A stretch of DNA of 64,000 nt, taken from NCBI GenBank assembly GCA_965242605.1, contig CBDESS010000001.1, positions 558,001 through 622,000 on the forward strand, in the 5' to 3' direction. The notes beneath the pieces were generated by a model that saw nothing but the letters and a program-made list of their open reading frames with translations, had not been told where the DNA came from and ran no database searches. Shown one piece after another: positions 43,567 to 51,563 of the stretch. The stretch is from JAAXHF01 sp965242605 (GTDB taxonomy: Bacteria; Desulfobacterota; Binatia; Bin18). Numbering within the stretch: the stretch's first letter is position 1; each line of letters begins with the position of its first letter. Both the position numbers and the translations under genes were made by a program.

Positions 43567-44718
43567 ATGCGTTTCTGTCCCCAATGTGGCGTCCAAACCG
43601 TACCCCAGGCCCGTTTTTGTACCGAGTGTGGCGTGGCCCTGTCGGGCGGCAAGCCGGCCCCGGCTGCAAAGGGCGCTCAGCCGGCCCCGCCTCCGTCAGT
43701 GCCCCGCCAATCCCTGCTGGCCGGGCTGGTTGTGCTGTGGCTCTATCTCACCGTCGGCCTCGGCGTGTGGGTCTTTGTGCTGCGCTCACAGCCCTTCCCG
43801 GGTGTGGCCGTGGCCGACGGCCCGGCCAGCTCGGGCGGCTCGCAGGTACTACCCCAGGATCATCCGCCCGTCGGCATTCCCGACGATGTGAAACAGCGCA
43901 TTGTCACCCTTGTCGATGAGGCCAACGCCAAGCCCGATTCTGCCCAGACGTGGCGTCGCCTGGCCGAAGTCCAGTTCCGGGCTTCCCAGCTTGAGGCCAG
44001 CTATCGGAGCGCAGCCCTGTCCTCGTATCAACACGTTCTTGAGCTGGTCCCCGATGACCCGGACGCGCTGCGCGGCATCGGCAATGTGTATTACGACTTT
44101 GAGGAGCATACCAGGGCCATCGGCTACTATGAGCGCTATCTGGCACTCCGGCCAGATGACAAAAACGTCCGCACCGACCTGGGGACGATGTACCTGTATA
44201 CCAGCCAGATAGACCGGGCCATTGCCGAATACCTGGCGGTTCTTGCCACAAACCCGAACTTCTTTCAGGCCCATTTCAACCTGGGCATTGCCTACCGGGA
44301 AAAGGCCGACTTTGAGCAGGCCCGCAAAAGCCTTGAGCAGGCCAGAGCCCTGACCGATGACGAACGCATCCAGGCCCGGGTGGATCGCGCGTTGGACCAG
44401 CTCGGCCGCGGCTCGCCTCAGCCCCAGCCGCGCACCGCGTTTCAGCACGCGGTCGAACAGATATTCCACTCGCACGACATCATGGGCTCAAAGGTTGCCC
44501 GGATTGAGTGGCCGGGGCCGGCCGGAGCCAAGGTCTATCTGCAAAACTTTCCGATCCAGGGGATGCCCCCGGATGTGCGAGAGCGGTTTCTGGCCAAGCT
44601 GCGGATCCAGATTGGACTGGCCAGGAAGAGCAACAATATCGACGCCAGCGTCAGTGTCGAACTGATTGACGCTGATACCCGCAGTGTCATGGAAACACTG
44701 CACCCGGAAACATCATGA
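43567..44718 (+). CDS. Zinc-ribbon, single-membrane-span, TPR protein
   Basis: 383 residues. The N-terminal zinc ribbon has two CxxC pairs (FCPQCGVQ, FCTECGVA), followed by a Pro/Ala linker, one membrane helix (LLAGLVVLWLYLTVGLGVWVFVL), then TPR repeats over about residues 110-280 (for example LAEVQFRASQLEASYRSA, GIGNVYYDFEEHTRAIGYY, TSQIDRAIAEYLAVL). The C-terminal about 100 residues are a separate alpha/beta domain. Stop overlaps the ATPase start by 4 bases (ATGA at 44715). Likely an envelope scaffold paired with the ATPase. Confidence 0.75.
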   Translation: MRFCPQCGVQTVPQARFCTECGVALSGGKPAPAAKGAQPAPPPSVPRQSLLAGLVVLWLYLTVGLGVWVFVLRSQPFPGVAVADGPASSGGSQVLPQDHPPVGIPDDVKQRIVTLVDEANAKPDSAQTWRRLAEVQFRASQLEASYRSAALSSYQHVLELVPDDPDALRGIGNVYYDFEEHTRAIGYYERYLALRPDDKNVRTDLGTMYLYTSQIDRAIAEYLAVLATNPNFFQAHFNLGIAYREKADFEQARKSLEQARALTDDERIQARVDRALDQLGRGSPQPQPRTAFQHAVEQIFHSHDIMGSKVARIEWPGPAGAKVYLQNFPIQGMPPDVRERFLAKLRIQIGLARKSNNIDASVSVELIDADTRSVMETLHPETS

Positions 44719-45524
44719 CCAACGGACCGGCTCCATTCTATCTGCCTGTTGGCGATGAGGTTGAGATCTTTCGGGCGGCCTATGCGTGTCGTCTCCCCGT
44801 TCTGCTCAAAGGGCCGACCGGCTGCGGAAAGACGCGCTTTGTCGAGTATATGGCCCACCTGTTGATGCGGGAAGCCAAAGAAGAGGTGCCGGGCAATCTC
44901 ATCACCGTTGCCTGCCACGAAGATTTGACCGGCAGCGACCTCGTCGGGCGCTACCTGATTCAGGGTGACGAAACCGTCTGGATTGACGGGCCGCTGACCC
45001 AGGCCGTGCGACTCGGCACGGTGTGTTATCTGGACGAAATTGTCGAGGCCCGCAAGGATACCATCGTCCTGATCCACCCCCTGACCGACCACCGTCGGAT
45101 TCTGCCGATCGATAAAAAGGGCGAAATTCAACCGGCGCACGCCGATTTTCTGCTCGTCATCTCCTACAACCCGGGCTATCAGAGCATCCTCAAAGACCTC
45201 AAGCACTCCACCCGTCAGCGTTTTGTGACCATTGAGTTTACCTACCCGCCGCGCGATAAAGAGGCCGAGGTGATTGCCCACGAGAGCACCCTGGAGCTGG
45301 AAACCGCTCTGGACTTGGCCCGCCTCGGCGAGAAGGTGCGCCACCTCAAAGCCAGCGGTCTGGAAGAGGGGGTCAGCACCCGCCTGCTCATCTACGCCGG
45401 ACACCTGATGCGCCGAGGGGTTGCAGCCCGGCGGGCGTGTTCGGTTGCGGTGTCGCGCTCGCTGACCGATGACGTAGACTCGCAGCGGGCCATTGATGAA
45501 GTCATCAACGCGATTTTTCCCTGA
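44715..45524 (+). CDS. MoxR-type AAA ATPase (CbbQ/NirQ/NorQ family)
   Basis: 269 residues. Walker A is GPTGCGKT and Walker B VCYLDEI, with the family segment CHEDLTGSDLVGRYL. CbbQ/NorQ ATPases remodel metalloenzymes together with a VWA-domain partner (CbbO/NorD). No VWA gene is adjacent; instead it is translationally coupled to the TPR/zinc-ribbon protein. The target enzyme cannot be named. Confidence 0.85.
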   Translation: MTNGPAPFYLPVGDEVEIFRAAYACRLPVLLKGPTGCGKTRFVEYMAHLLMREAKEEVPGNLITVACHEDLTGSDLVGRYLIQGDETVWIDGPLTQAVRLGTVCYLDEIVEARKDTIVLIHPLTDHRRILPIDKKGEIQPAHADFLLVISYNPGYQSILKDLKHSTRQRFVTIEFTYPPRDKEAEVIAHESTLELETALDLARLGEKVRHLKASGLEEGVSTRLLIYAGHLMRRGVAARRACSVAVSRSLTDDVDSQRAIDEVINAIFP

Positions 45525-45588
45525 GTTGCGCCAGACCGGCTTCAGCCGACGGAGTTGACCGCACATCTGCGGCCGAACTCAGCTCTGG

Positions 45589-46251
45589 TCAATGAGCCGA
45601 CGCGCCTGCTGTAAAGATGGCCTCAAACACAGCCTTGGTCAGCCGCCGGGTAAACGTGTTCTGCTGGCTGGAGTGACAGGAGCCAGGCAGCGTCATCCCG
45701 CCCAGCTCATGGCTCACGCCGTGGCCAAAGCGTGGCTTGGGAGAGGGCACAGGCAGAGCCAACTCGCGGCGGGCACTCAGGCAGGCTTGAAAAGCGATGT
45801 GACCGAGGGCGAGCACCACCCAGACTCTTTTCAGCAGTTGGAGTTCCCGGACCAGATACGGCCGGCAGGCCAGAAACTCTTCGCGCCGGGGTTTGTTGTC
45901 CGGCGGGGCACAGTATACGGCTGAGGTGATGCAACAGTTGTGGAGGGCGAGACCGTCGCCCCGGTGGCGTGAGGTCGGCTGGTTGGCAAATCCGGCCGCG
46001 TACAGCCAGTCTCCGCTGCGGTCGCCTGTAAACGCCCGCCCGGTTCAATTCCCGCCGTGGGCGGCAGGAGCCAGGCCAATAATCAGCAGCCGGGCCTCGG
46101 GGTCGCCAAAGCTGGGGACCGGCTGGCCCCAGCAGGTCCAGTCCCGGTAGCGTTTGACCTTGGCGCGTGAGACCCGCTCACGATAGTCCACCAGCCGGGG
46201 ACAGTGTGAGCAGGCGATGATGTTGCGTTGGAGTTGGGCAAAGCTCGGCAT
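45589..46251 (-). pseudogene. Uracil-DNA glycosylase (family 4/5) with one in-frame TGA
   Basis: The frame begins at ATG 46251 and carries cysteine pairs (CSHCPRL) and the catalytic motif GLAPAAHGGN. Codon 69 at 46047-46045 is TGA where homologues have an arginine codon (the family reads HGANRTGR). The same frame then continues intact for another 151 codons: TGRAFTGDRSGDWLY, APPDNKPRREE, RVWVVLALGHIA, PRFGHG, CHSSQQNTFTRRLT. A single C-to-T change at CGA explains the stop. The motif-B proline is also changed to Ser (CHSSQQN versus HPSQQN). Non-functional unless TGA is read through or is a sequence error. Confidence 0.85.
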
Positions 46252-46295
46252 ACCTCACGCAGCTCTCGCCGGGCTTCGCCACCGCCCGGACCCGG

Positions 46296-47771
46296 CTAGT
46301 AACTCATTACATACCGCACCAGCGTCCGTACCCCAAAGCCGGTTCCCCCCCTTGGGCTGTAGGGCAGATCGCGGCCGGCAAAAGCCGGGCCGGCAATGTC
46401 AAGGTGTGCCCAGGGCGTATCGCCGACAAACTCTTCAAGAAATAATGCGCCGGCAATAGCTCCGCCAGAGCCGCCGCCGATGTTCTTGATGTCGGCGACC
46501 GCGCTCTTGATCTCGTCTCTGTAGTCTTTGACCAGCGGCAGCGGCCAGAACGCCTCGCCGGACTGTCTGCCACACTCCATCAGCGCATCGGACAACTCCT
46601 GGTTATTGCAGAACAGGCCGGCTACCTGCGAGCCAAGGGCGATGACGCAGGCACCGGTCAGGGTCGCCAGGTCAATGATGATATCGGCCTTGTCTTCAGC
46701 CGCCCGGATCAGGGCATCGGCCAGAATCAGGCGTCCTTCGGCGTCGGTGTTGAGGACTTCGACCGTTTTGCCGTTTTTATAGGTAATGATATCGCCCGGC
46801 TTCTGGGCTGTGCCGCTCGGCATGTTTTCGGTTGAGGGCACATAGGCCGTGACCTTGACGGCTGGCTTGAGCTGGGCAATAACCTGCATCACGCCCAGCA
46901 CGGTCGCTCCGCCGGACATATCCAATTTCATCGTCTCCATTGATTTTGGCGATTTGAGCGACAAGCCACCGGAATCAAAGGTCAGCCCTTTCCCGACCAG
47001 GGCAATGTTTTTCTTGGGTCTGCCCTTGGGGGTGTAGCTCAGTTTAATAAAGCGCGGCTCTTCCACACTGCCCTTGGCCACCGCCAGGACGCCGGCCATC
47101 TTGGCCGTTTTCATCTTGGTGAGCCCGAAGATTTCGGCCTTCAGCCCGCCGCGGCGAGCGATTGTTGTTGCCTGGTCGGCCAGATAGGACGGGGTGGACA
47201 CCGACGCCGGCTCGTTGATGAGATCTCGCGCCAGACAGACCCCGGGCGCGGTTTTCTGTGCGGCCTCAAGCGCACTGCTGAGCGCGGCCGTCTTGCGCAG
47301 CCCAGGCCCGCTCAAACTGAGGGTGTCCACACCCGGGCGATCACCGGTCCGGTCCGATTTATATTTGTCAAAGGCGTAGGCCGACAGCAAGCTGCCTTCT
47401 ACGACCGCGGCCGGCTCGGCCGCTGACCGGGTATCGGTGAAAAACCAGGCCAGGTGCCTGGCCCGCTGGCTCTTGGCCGCTTTGTGGGCTTTGGCCGCAC
47501 TCCGCCGCCAGGTTTCTGTGTCCGCCCCGGCCTTGCCCAGACCGAGCAACAGCAGGCTCCGGCTGGGGAGGCGCTGCTGGGTTGGGAAGCTCAGCGTCTC
47601 GCCCGCCTTGCCGGTGAAACCGGTGTGGGTGAGGTGGGCTGTGAGGGCACCGCCGAGGGCGTCGTCAAGCGCCTGCACAGTCCCGTTTGTGTGCTGCCCC
47701 TCGGCGAGCGGGACAACGAGCACATCGCTCTTCAGCCTGGTAATCGCCTGTGACTGTACGCGGATATTCAT
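46296..47771 (-). CDS. pepA: Leucyl aminopeptidase, M17 family
   Basis: 491 residues. Cytosolic two-metal aminopeptidase. Catalytic Lys/Asp region is GKGLTFDSGGLSLK, and the M17 signature NTDAEGRLILADAL is present, followed by ATLTGACVIALG. ATG 47771 begins the family N-terminus; the longer frame to 47900 only adds Pro/Arg-rich sequence overlapping the next gene. AAGGGA precedes the start. The small SAP-like gene is 46 bp upstream. Confidence 0.94.
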   Translation of the reverse strand: MNIRVQSQAITRLKSDVLVVPLAEGQHTNGTVQALDDALGGALTAHLTHTGFTGKAGETLSFPTQQRLPSRSLLLLGLGKAGADTETWRRSAAKAHKAAKSQRARHLAWFFTDTRSAAEPAAVVEGSLLSAYAFDKYKSDRTGDRPGVDTLSLSGPGLRKTAALSSALEAAQKTAPGVCLARDLINEPASVSTPSYLADQATTIARRGGLKAEIFGLTKMKTAKMAGVLAVAKGSVEEPRFIKLSYTPKGRPKKNIALVGKGLTFDSGGLSLKSPKSMETMKLDMSGGATVLGVMQVIAQLKPAVKVTAYVPSTENMPSGTAQKPGDIITYKNGKTVEVLNTDAEGRLILADALIRAAEDKADIIIDLATLTGACVIALGSQVAGLFCNNQELSDALMECGRQSGEAFWPLPLVKDYRDEIKSAVADIKNIGGGSGGAIAGALFLEEFVGDTPWAHLDIAGPAFAGRDLPYSPRGGTGFGVRTLVRYVMSY

Positions 47772-47817
47772 GCCTGGTGTCCCTTCTGTGAGGAAAAGAT
47801 GCGCCTGCGGCCCGGCC

Positions 47818-48195
47818 TTATCCGGCTGAGGCTTCCTGAGCCGTGGCCTCTGCGCTGGCTTCCGGCAGGGTCCCGGGCTGCGTTTTGGTCGCCTTGGCAA
47901 AGGCGCGCAGCCGGCGCTTCAGGGTCCGAATCGCGCGTCGGATGCGGTGCAGTTCGTCGTAGGCTTTGCGCGCAATCGCCTCGTCACGCCTGAGCTTCAG
48001 GGCCGCAAGGTGCTGCTTGATGTCCGCTCTCTCGGCGCTCGGCGTTTTTGTCTCCAGGGGTATGGCGTGCTCTTGGGCCAACAGCCTGATGAGCGCCTCT
48101 TTTTTCATGGCCGTGACGCCAACGATATTGGGGATTTTGAGCGCTTCTTCGCGTAACTTGGGGGTATTCATGCGGAGCAGTTCTTTTGCGGTCAC
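47818..48195 (-). CDS. Small basic protein with Rho-N/SAP-like N-terminus
   Basis: 125 residues from GTG 48195. The first about 45 residues (MTAKELLRMNTPKLREEALKI, GVTAMKKEALIRLLAQEH) follow the Rho N-terminal or SAP helix-extended-loop-helix pattern, which binds RNA or DNA. The rest is a basic coiled helix (RRDEAIARKAYDELHRIRRAIRTLKRRLR) and an Ala/Glu tail. It lies 3 bases downstream of the zinc-ribbon membrane protein. Exact role unknown. Confidence 0.65.
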   Translation of the reverse strand: MTAKELLRMNTPKLREEALKIPNIVGVTAMKKEALIRLLAQEHAIPLETKTPSAERADIKQHLAALKLRRDEAIARKAYDELHRIRRAIRTLKRRLRAFAKATKTQPGTLPEASAEATAQEASAG

Positions 48196-48198
48196 AGG

Positions 48199-48498
48199 CT
48201 AGTCCTTGGGCGAACGGTTGGGGGTAAAGGTTTTTTTGGCAGCATAGAACAGGGCACCGCCGGCTATGGCATACATGGCCAGCCCTTCAAGCAGCCCGAT
48301 CCCTCCCGACAGCAGAAAAACCACGAGCACCAGCCCGGTGCCGATCAGGGCAAGGATTTTTTCAAGGCGTTCTTCGCGCTTGCGGACCGCTTCAACGTGG
48401 GCGCTGACCGGGGCCCCGCACGCGGTACAGCGCCCCGCGCGTTTGCGGTACAGGCGGTGTCCGCACTGGGGACAGACGATGCGAAGCGGAACAGGCAT
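48199..48498 (-). CDS. Zinc-ribbon protein with two membrane helices
   Basis: 99 residues. An N-terminal zinc ribbon (CPQCGHRLYR, CTACGAPV) is followed by a charged helix and two hydrophobic segments (ILALIGTGLVLVVFLLSG and GLLEGLAMYAIAGGALFYA). Family not recognised. ATG 48498; the stop lies 3 bases before the next start. Likely an inner-membrane accessory protein. Confidence 0.62.
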   Translation of the reverse strand: MPVPLRIVCPQCGHRLYRKRAGRCTACGAPVSAHVEAVRKREERLEKILALIGTGLVLVVFLLSGGIGLLEGLAMYAIAGGALFYAAKKTFTPNRSPKD

Positions 48499-48534
48499 CT
48501 GCTCACGGACTGAGGGGAAGCGCGGGAGCGGGGG

Positions 48535-49548
48535 TCAGTCTACCGTCCAGACATCACCCCGGTGCAGCAAGGCGTCAATGTCTCCCTGGCCCTGCTTGGC
48601 CACCGCGTCTTCGATCTGCCTGGCCATGAGGGCCTCAATCGTCTGTCGCTCGGTCGAATACAAAATGCCGAGCGGGGTCGGAAAGCTGGGCGGTGTCATC
48701 CGGCTGAGCAGAAAGGCCAGGGTCTGGTCGTGCTCATCATGCACGAGCAGATCGTCGGCGCTCAGCCCGTTGCCCAGCTGGACGACCTCGGGCCTCAAGC
48801 CGTTGAGCCGAATGCCACGGTCCTTGTTTTTGCCGAAAATCATCGGCTGACCGTGTTCGAGCACCAACTGGCTATCGGCTTTGGTGCCCTTATCGGTCAG
48901 AGCATCCCAGGCACCGTCGTTATAGACGTTGCAGTTCTGGAGAATCTCGATAAAAGCCCCGCCTGTATGGGCCGCGGCTCGGGCGAGCGTGTGCTGCTGA
49001 TGTCTGGCCTCAACGTCAATGGAGCGGGCGACAAAGGTCGCTTCGGCTCCGAGCGCCAGGCTCATCGGGTTGATGGGGTAGTCAGCCGAACCCATTGGCG
49101 TCGATTTGGCGACCTTGCCCAGCTCTGAGGTTGGCGAGTACTGGCCCTTGGTCAGCCCATAGATGCGGTTGTTGAACAGCATGATTTTCACCGCAACATT
49201 GCGCCGCAGGGCGTGGATGAGGTGATTGCCGCCAATGCTCAGCCCATCCCCGTCTCCGGTGACCAGCCAGATGTGGAGGTCCGGCCGCGATATCTTGAGG
49301 CCGGTGGCAATGGCCGGAGCGCGGCCGTGGATAGTGTGGAAGCCATAGGTATTCATGTAGTAGGGAAAACGGCTGGAGCAGCCAATCCCGGAGATGAACA
49401 CCGCCTTTTCCTTGGGAATACCCAGGTCGGGGAAAATTTTCTGGACTTGGGCCAGAATGGCGTAGTCGCCGCAGCCCGGGCACCAGCGGACATCCTGGTC
49501 AGAAACAAAGTCTTTCCGGGTCAGTTTTGTCGTCGCGTCTGCGCTCAT
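48535..49548 (-). CDS. korB: KorB, 2-oxoacid:ferredoxin oxidoreductase beta subunit
   Basis: 337 residues. The thiamine-diphosphate subunit of 2-oxoglutarate (or related 2-oxoacid) ferredoxin oxidoreductase. Motifs include RWCPGCGDYAIL, GIGCSSRF, TYGFHTIHGRAPAIATG, and the TPP/metal site GDGDGLSIGGNHLIHALRRN. Encoded 12 bases after korA. The electron acceptor is ferredoxin; a 2-oxoglutarate preference is inferred from the GFHTIHGRA segment and partner subunit. Confidence 0.93.
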   Translation of the reverse strand: MSADATTKLTRKDFVSDQDVRWCPGCGDYAILAQVQKIFPDLGIPKEKAVFISGIGCSSRFPYYMNTYGFHTIHGRAPAIATGLKISRPDLHIWLVTGDGDGLSIGGNHLIHALRRNVAVKIMLFNNRIYGLTKGQYSPTSELGKVAKSTPMGSADYPINPMSLALGAEATFVARSIDVEARHQQHTLARAAAHTGGAFIEILQNCNVYNDGAWDALTDKGTKADSQLVLEHGQPMIFGKNKDRGIRLNGLRPEVVQLGNGLSADDLLVHDEHDQTLAFLLSRMTPPSFPTPLGILYSTERQTIEALMARQIEDAVAKQGQGDIDALLHRGDVWTVD

Positions 49549-49560
49549 GAGCCTTACTCC

Positions 49561-51414
49561 TCAAAGCATACGGTCGATGCGGGTAGAGATTTCGGAGACC
49601 TTGAACGGCCGCCCCTGAAGCTTGTTCAGGCCGACCGCGTCGATCAGATATTCCGCCCGCAGCAAACGCACCAACTGGCCGAGATTCATTTCCGGTACGA
49701 GCACCTTTTCAAACCGGCCCAGAATATCACCGAGGTCGGCCGGCAACGGGTTCAGGTGACGCAGATGGACGTGCGAGACACCCTGCCCTTTGGCCTGGGC
49801 CTTGTTGACTGCCTCGGCAATTGGGCCATAGGTGCTGCCCCAGCCAACGACCAACAGCCGGCCGCTCTCCGCTCCCTTGACCTTGGTCGGAGGAATATCC
49901 TGGCTTATCAGGTTCAGCTTGCGGACCCGGACTCGGGCCATCTGTTCGTGATTGGCTGGGGCGTAGCTGATGTTGCCGGTCAGGTAGTCTTTCTCAAGAC
50001 CGCCGATGCGGTGCTCAAGCCCCGGCGTACCCGGCCGCACCCAGGGCCGGGCCAGGGTTTCTTCGTCACGCAGATAGGGAAAGAAGCCTTGGGGGTCGGT
50101 GCGGAATTCGACCCTGATGTCGGGCAAATCGGCAAAGCGGGGGAGCAGCCACGGCTCTGCGGCGTTGGCCAGAAAGCCGTCGGTCAACAGAATCACCGGG
50201 GTCATGTATTTCACGGCCAGGCGGACTGCCTCATAGGCCGTCTCAAAGCAGTCGGCCGGGGTCGCAGCCGCAATCACCGGAACCGGCGACTCGCCGTGAC
50301 GGCCATACACGGACTGTAAGAGGTCGGCCTGCTCCGGCTTGGTCGGCATGCCGGTGCTCGGACCGGCGCGCTGAATATCGGTAATAATCAGCGGGAGCTC
50401 AACCGAGGCGGCCAGGGCCACAGTTTCGGCCTTCAGGTTCATCCCCGGACCGGCCGTGGTGGTCACCGCCACCGCCCCACCAAAGGCGGCCCCGAGGGCT
50501 GCACCGACCCCGGCGATCTCGTCTTCGGCCTGGAAGGTATAGACATCGTAGTTTTTGAGTTCGGCCAGCTCGTGCAGCACGTCACTGGCCGGGGTAATCG
50601 GATAGCTGCCCAGAAAGAGCGGCAGGCCGGCTTTATTGGCCGCGGCCACAAAACCAATCGCGGTGGCGGCATTGCCGGTGATGCTCCGGTAGGTGCCGGG
50701 ATTGATCTGGGCCGGCTTGATTTCATACGAGGAGGCAAACAGTTCGGTATTCTCGGCCAGATTATAGCCACCCTTGAGCGCCAGCGTATTGGCCTCAACG
50801 ATGTCAGGCGTTCTCTTGAACCGATTCTGAATCCACTCCAGGGTCGGCTCAATGGGACGGGTGAACAGCCAGGAGACCACGCCCAGCGCAAAGAAGTTGC
50901 GGCAGCGCATGACCGTGCGGTTCGGCAGGTTCAGGCTTTTGAGGGCCTCGGTCGTCATCCTGGTGACATCAACCCGGTACACCTGGTACTTGTCAAGCGA
51001 GTTGTCCTCCAGCGGACTGGCTTCATACTGGGCTTTTCTGAGGTTGGCCGGGTTGAACTCTGCCGTGTTGACGATAACGATACCGTTTGGCTTGAGATCG
51101 CCGAGATTGGTCTTGAGGGCGGCCGGATTCATGGCCACCAGCGCGTCAAGATCGTCACCCGGGGTATAGACTGTGTCGTTGCTGAAGTTGACCTGAAAGG
51201 CACTCACACCGTACAGCGTTCCAGTCGGGGCCCGAATCTCGGCCGGAAAGTCTGGCAGGGTCCCAATATCGTTGCCGGCAAAAACAGACTCCGTTGTAAA
51301 CTGGTTGCCCGTGAGCTGCATACCATCGCCAGAGTCTCCAGCGAAGCGGATAACCACATGGGCCAATTCCCGGACCGGTTTTTCCAGCGGAGCCCCTGCA
51401 GGGTTCGTTGCCAT
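49561..51414 (-). CDS. korA: KorA, 2-oxoacid:ferredoxin oxidoreductase gamma-alpha fused subunit
   Basis: 617 residues. The N-terminal about 190 residues are the gamma domain (VIRFAGDSGDGMQLTG, AEIRAPTGTLYGVSAFQV); the rest is the alpha domain with GSYPITPASDVLHELAE, FQAEDEIAGVGAALGA and TSTGMP-like PSTGMPTKPEQADLL. GAGGAGGG precedes ATG 51414. It forms an operon with korB. This fused architecture is the usual one in aerobic KorAB enzymes. Confidence 0.94.
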   Translation of the reverse strand: MATNPAGAPLEKPVRELAHVVIRFAGDSGDGMQLTGNQFTTESVFAGNDIGTLPDFPAEIRAPTGTLYGVSAFQVNFSNDTVYTPGDDLDALVAMNPAALKTNLGDLKPNGIVIVNTAEFNPANLRKAQYEASPLEDNSLDKYQVYRVDVTRMTTEALKSLNLPNRTVMRCRNFFALGVVSWLFTRPIEPTLEWIQNRFKRTPDIVEANTLALKGGYNLAENTELFASSYEIKPAQINPGTYRSITGNAATAIGFVAAANKAGLPLFLGSYPITPASDVLHELAELKNYDVYTFQAEDEIAGVGAALGAAFGGAVAVTTTAGPGMNLKAETVALAASVELPLIITDIQRAGPSTGMPTKPEQADLLQSVYGRHGESPVPVIAAATPADCFETAYEAVRLAVKYMTPVILLTDGFLANAAEPWLLPRFADLPDIRVEFRTDPQGFFPYLRDEETLARPWVRPGTPGLEHRIGGLEKDYLTGNISYAPANHEQMARVRVRKLNLISQDIPPTKVKGAESGRLLVVGWGSTYGPIAEAVNKAQAKGQGVSHVHLRHLNPLPADLGDILGRFEKVLVPEMNLGQLVRLLRAEYLIDAVGLNKLQGRPFKVSEISTRIDRML

Positions 51415-51563
51415 GCGTTTGCCCTCCTCAATATGTATGACTGTTCAGGTCATTTTCCCAAGGGGCCAGTGAAGAAGCACCGGGCAGGATATCCAAGACC
51501 CCCCGATATGACAAGTTGACTCCCCTGTGTCTGAGCGTCTTTCGCACAATCCTGCGCCTTAGG

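Noticed and set aside
46045..46047. Selenocysteine at the TGA of the glycosylase
   Set aside because: Homologues have arginine here, not cysteine, and no SECIS-like hairpin is apparent.
46030..46060. GGTTCAATTCCC resembling a tRNA T-loop
   Set aside because: No acceptor, D or anticodon stem can be formed around it and it lies inside the glycosylase coding frame.
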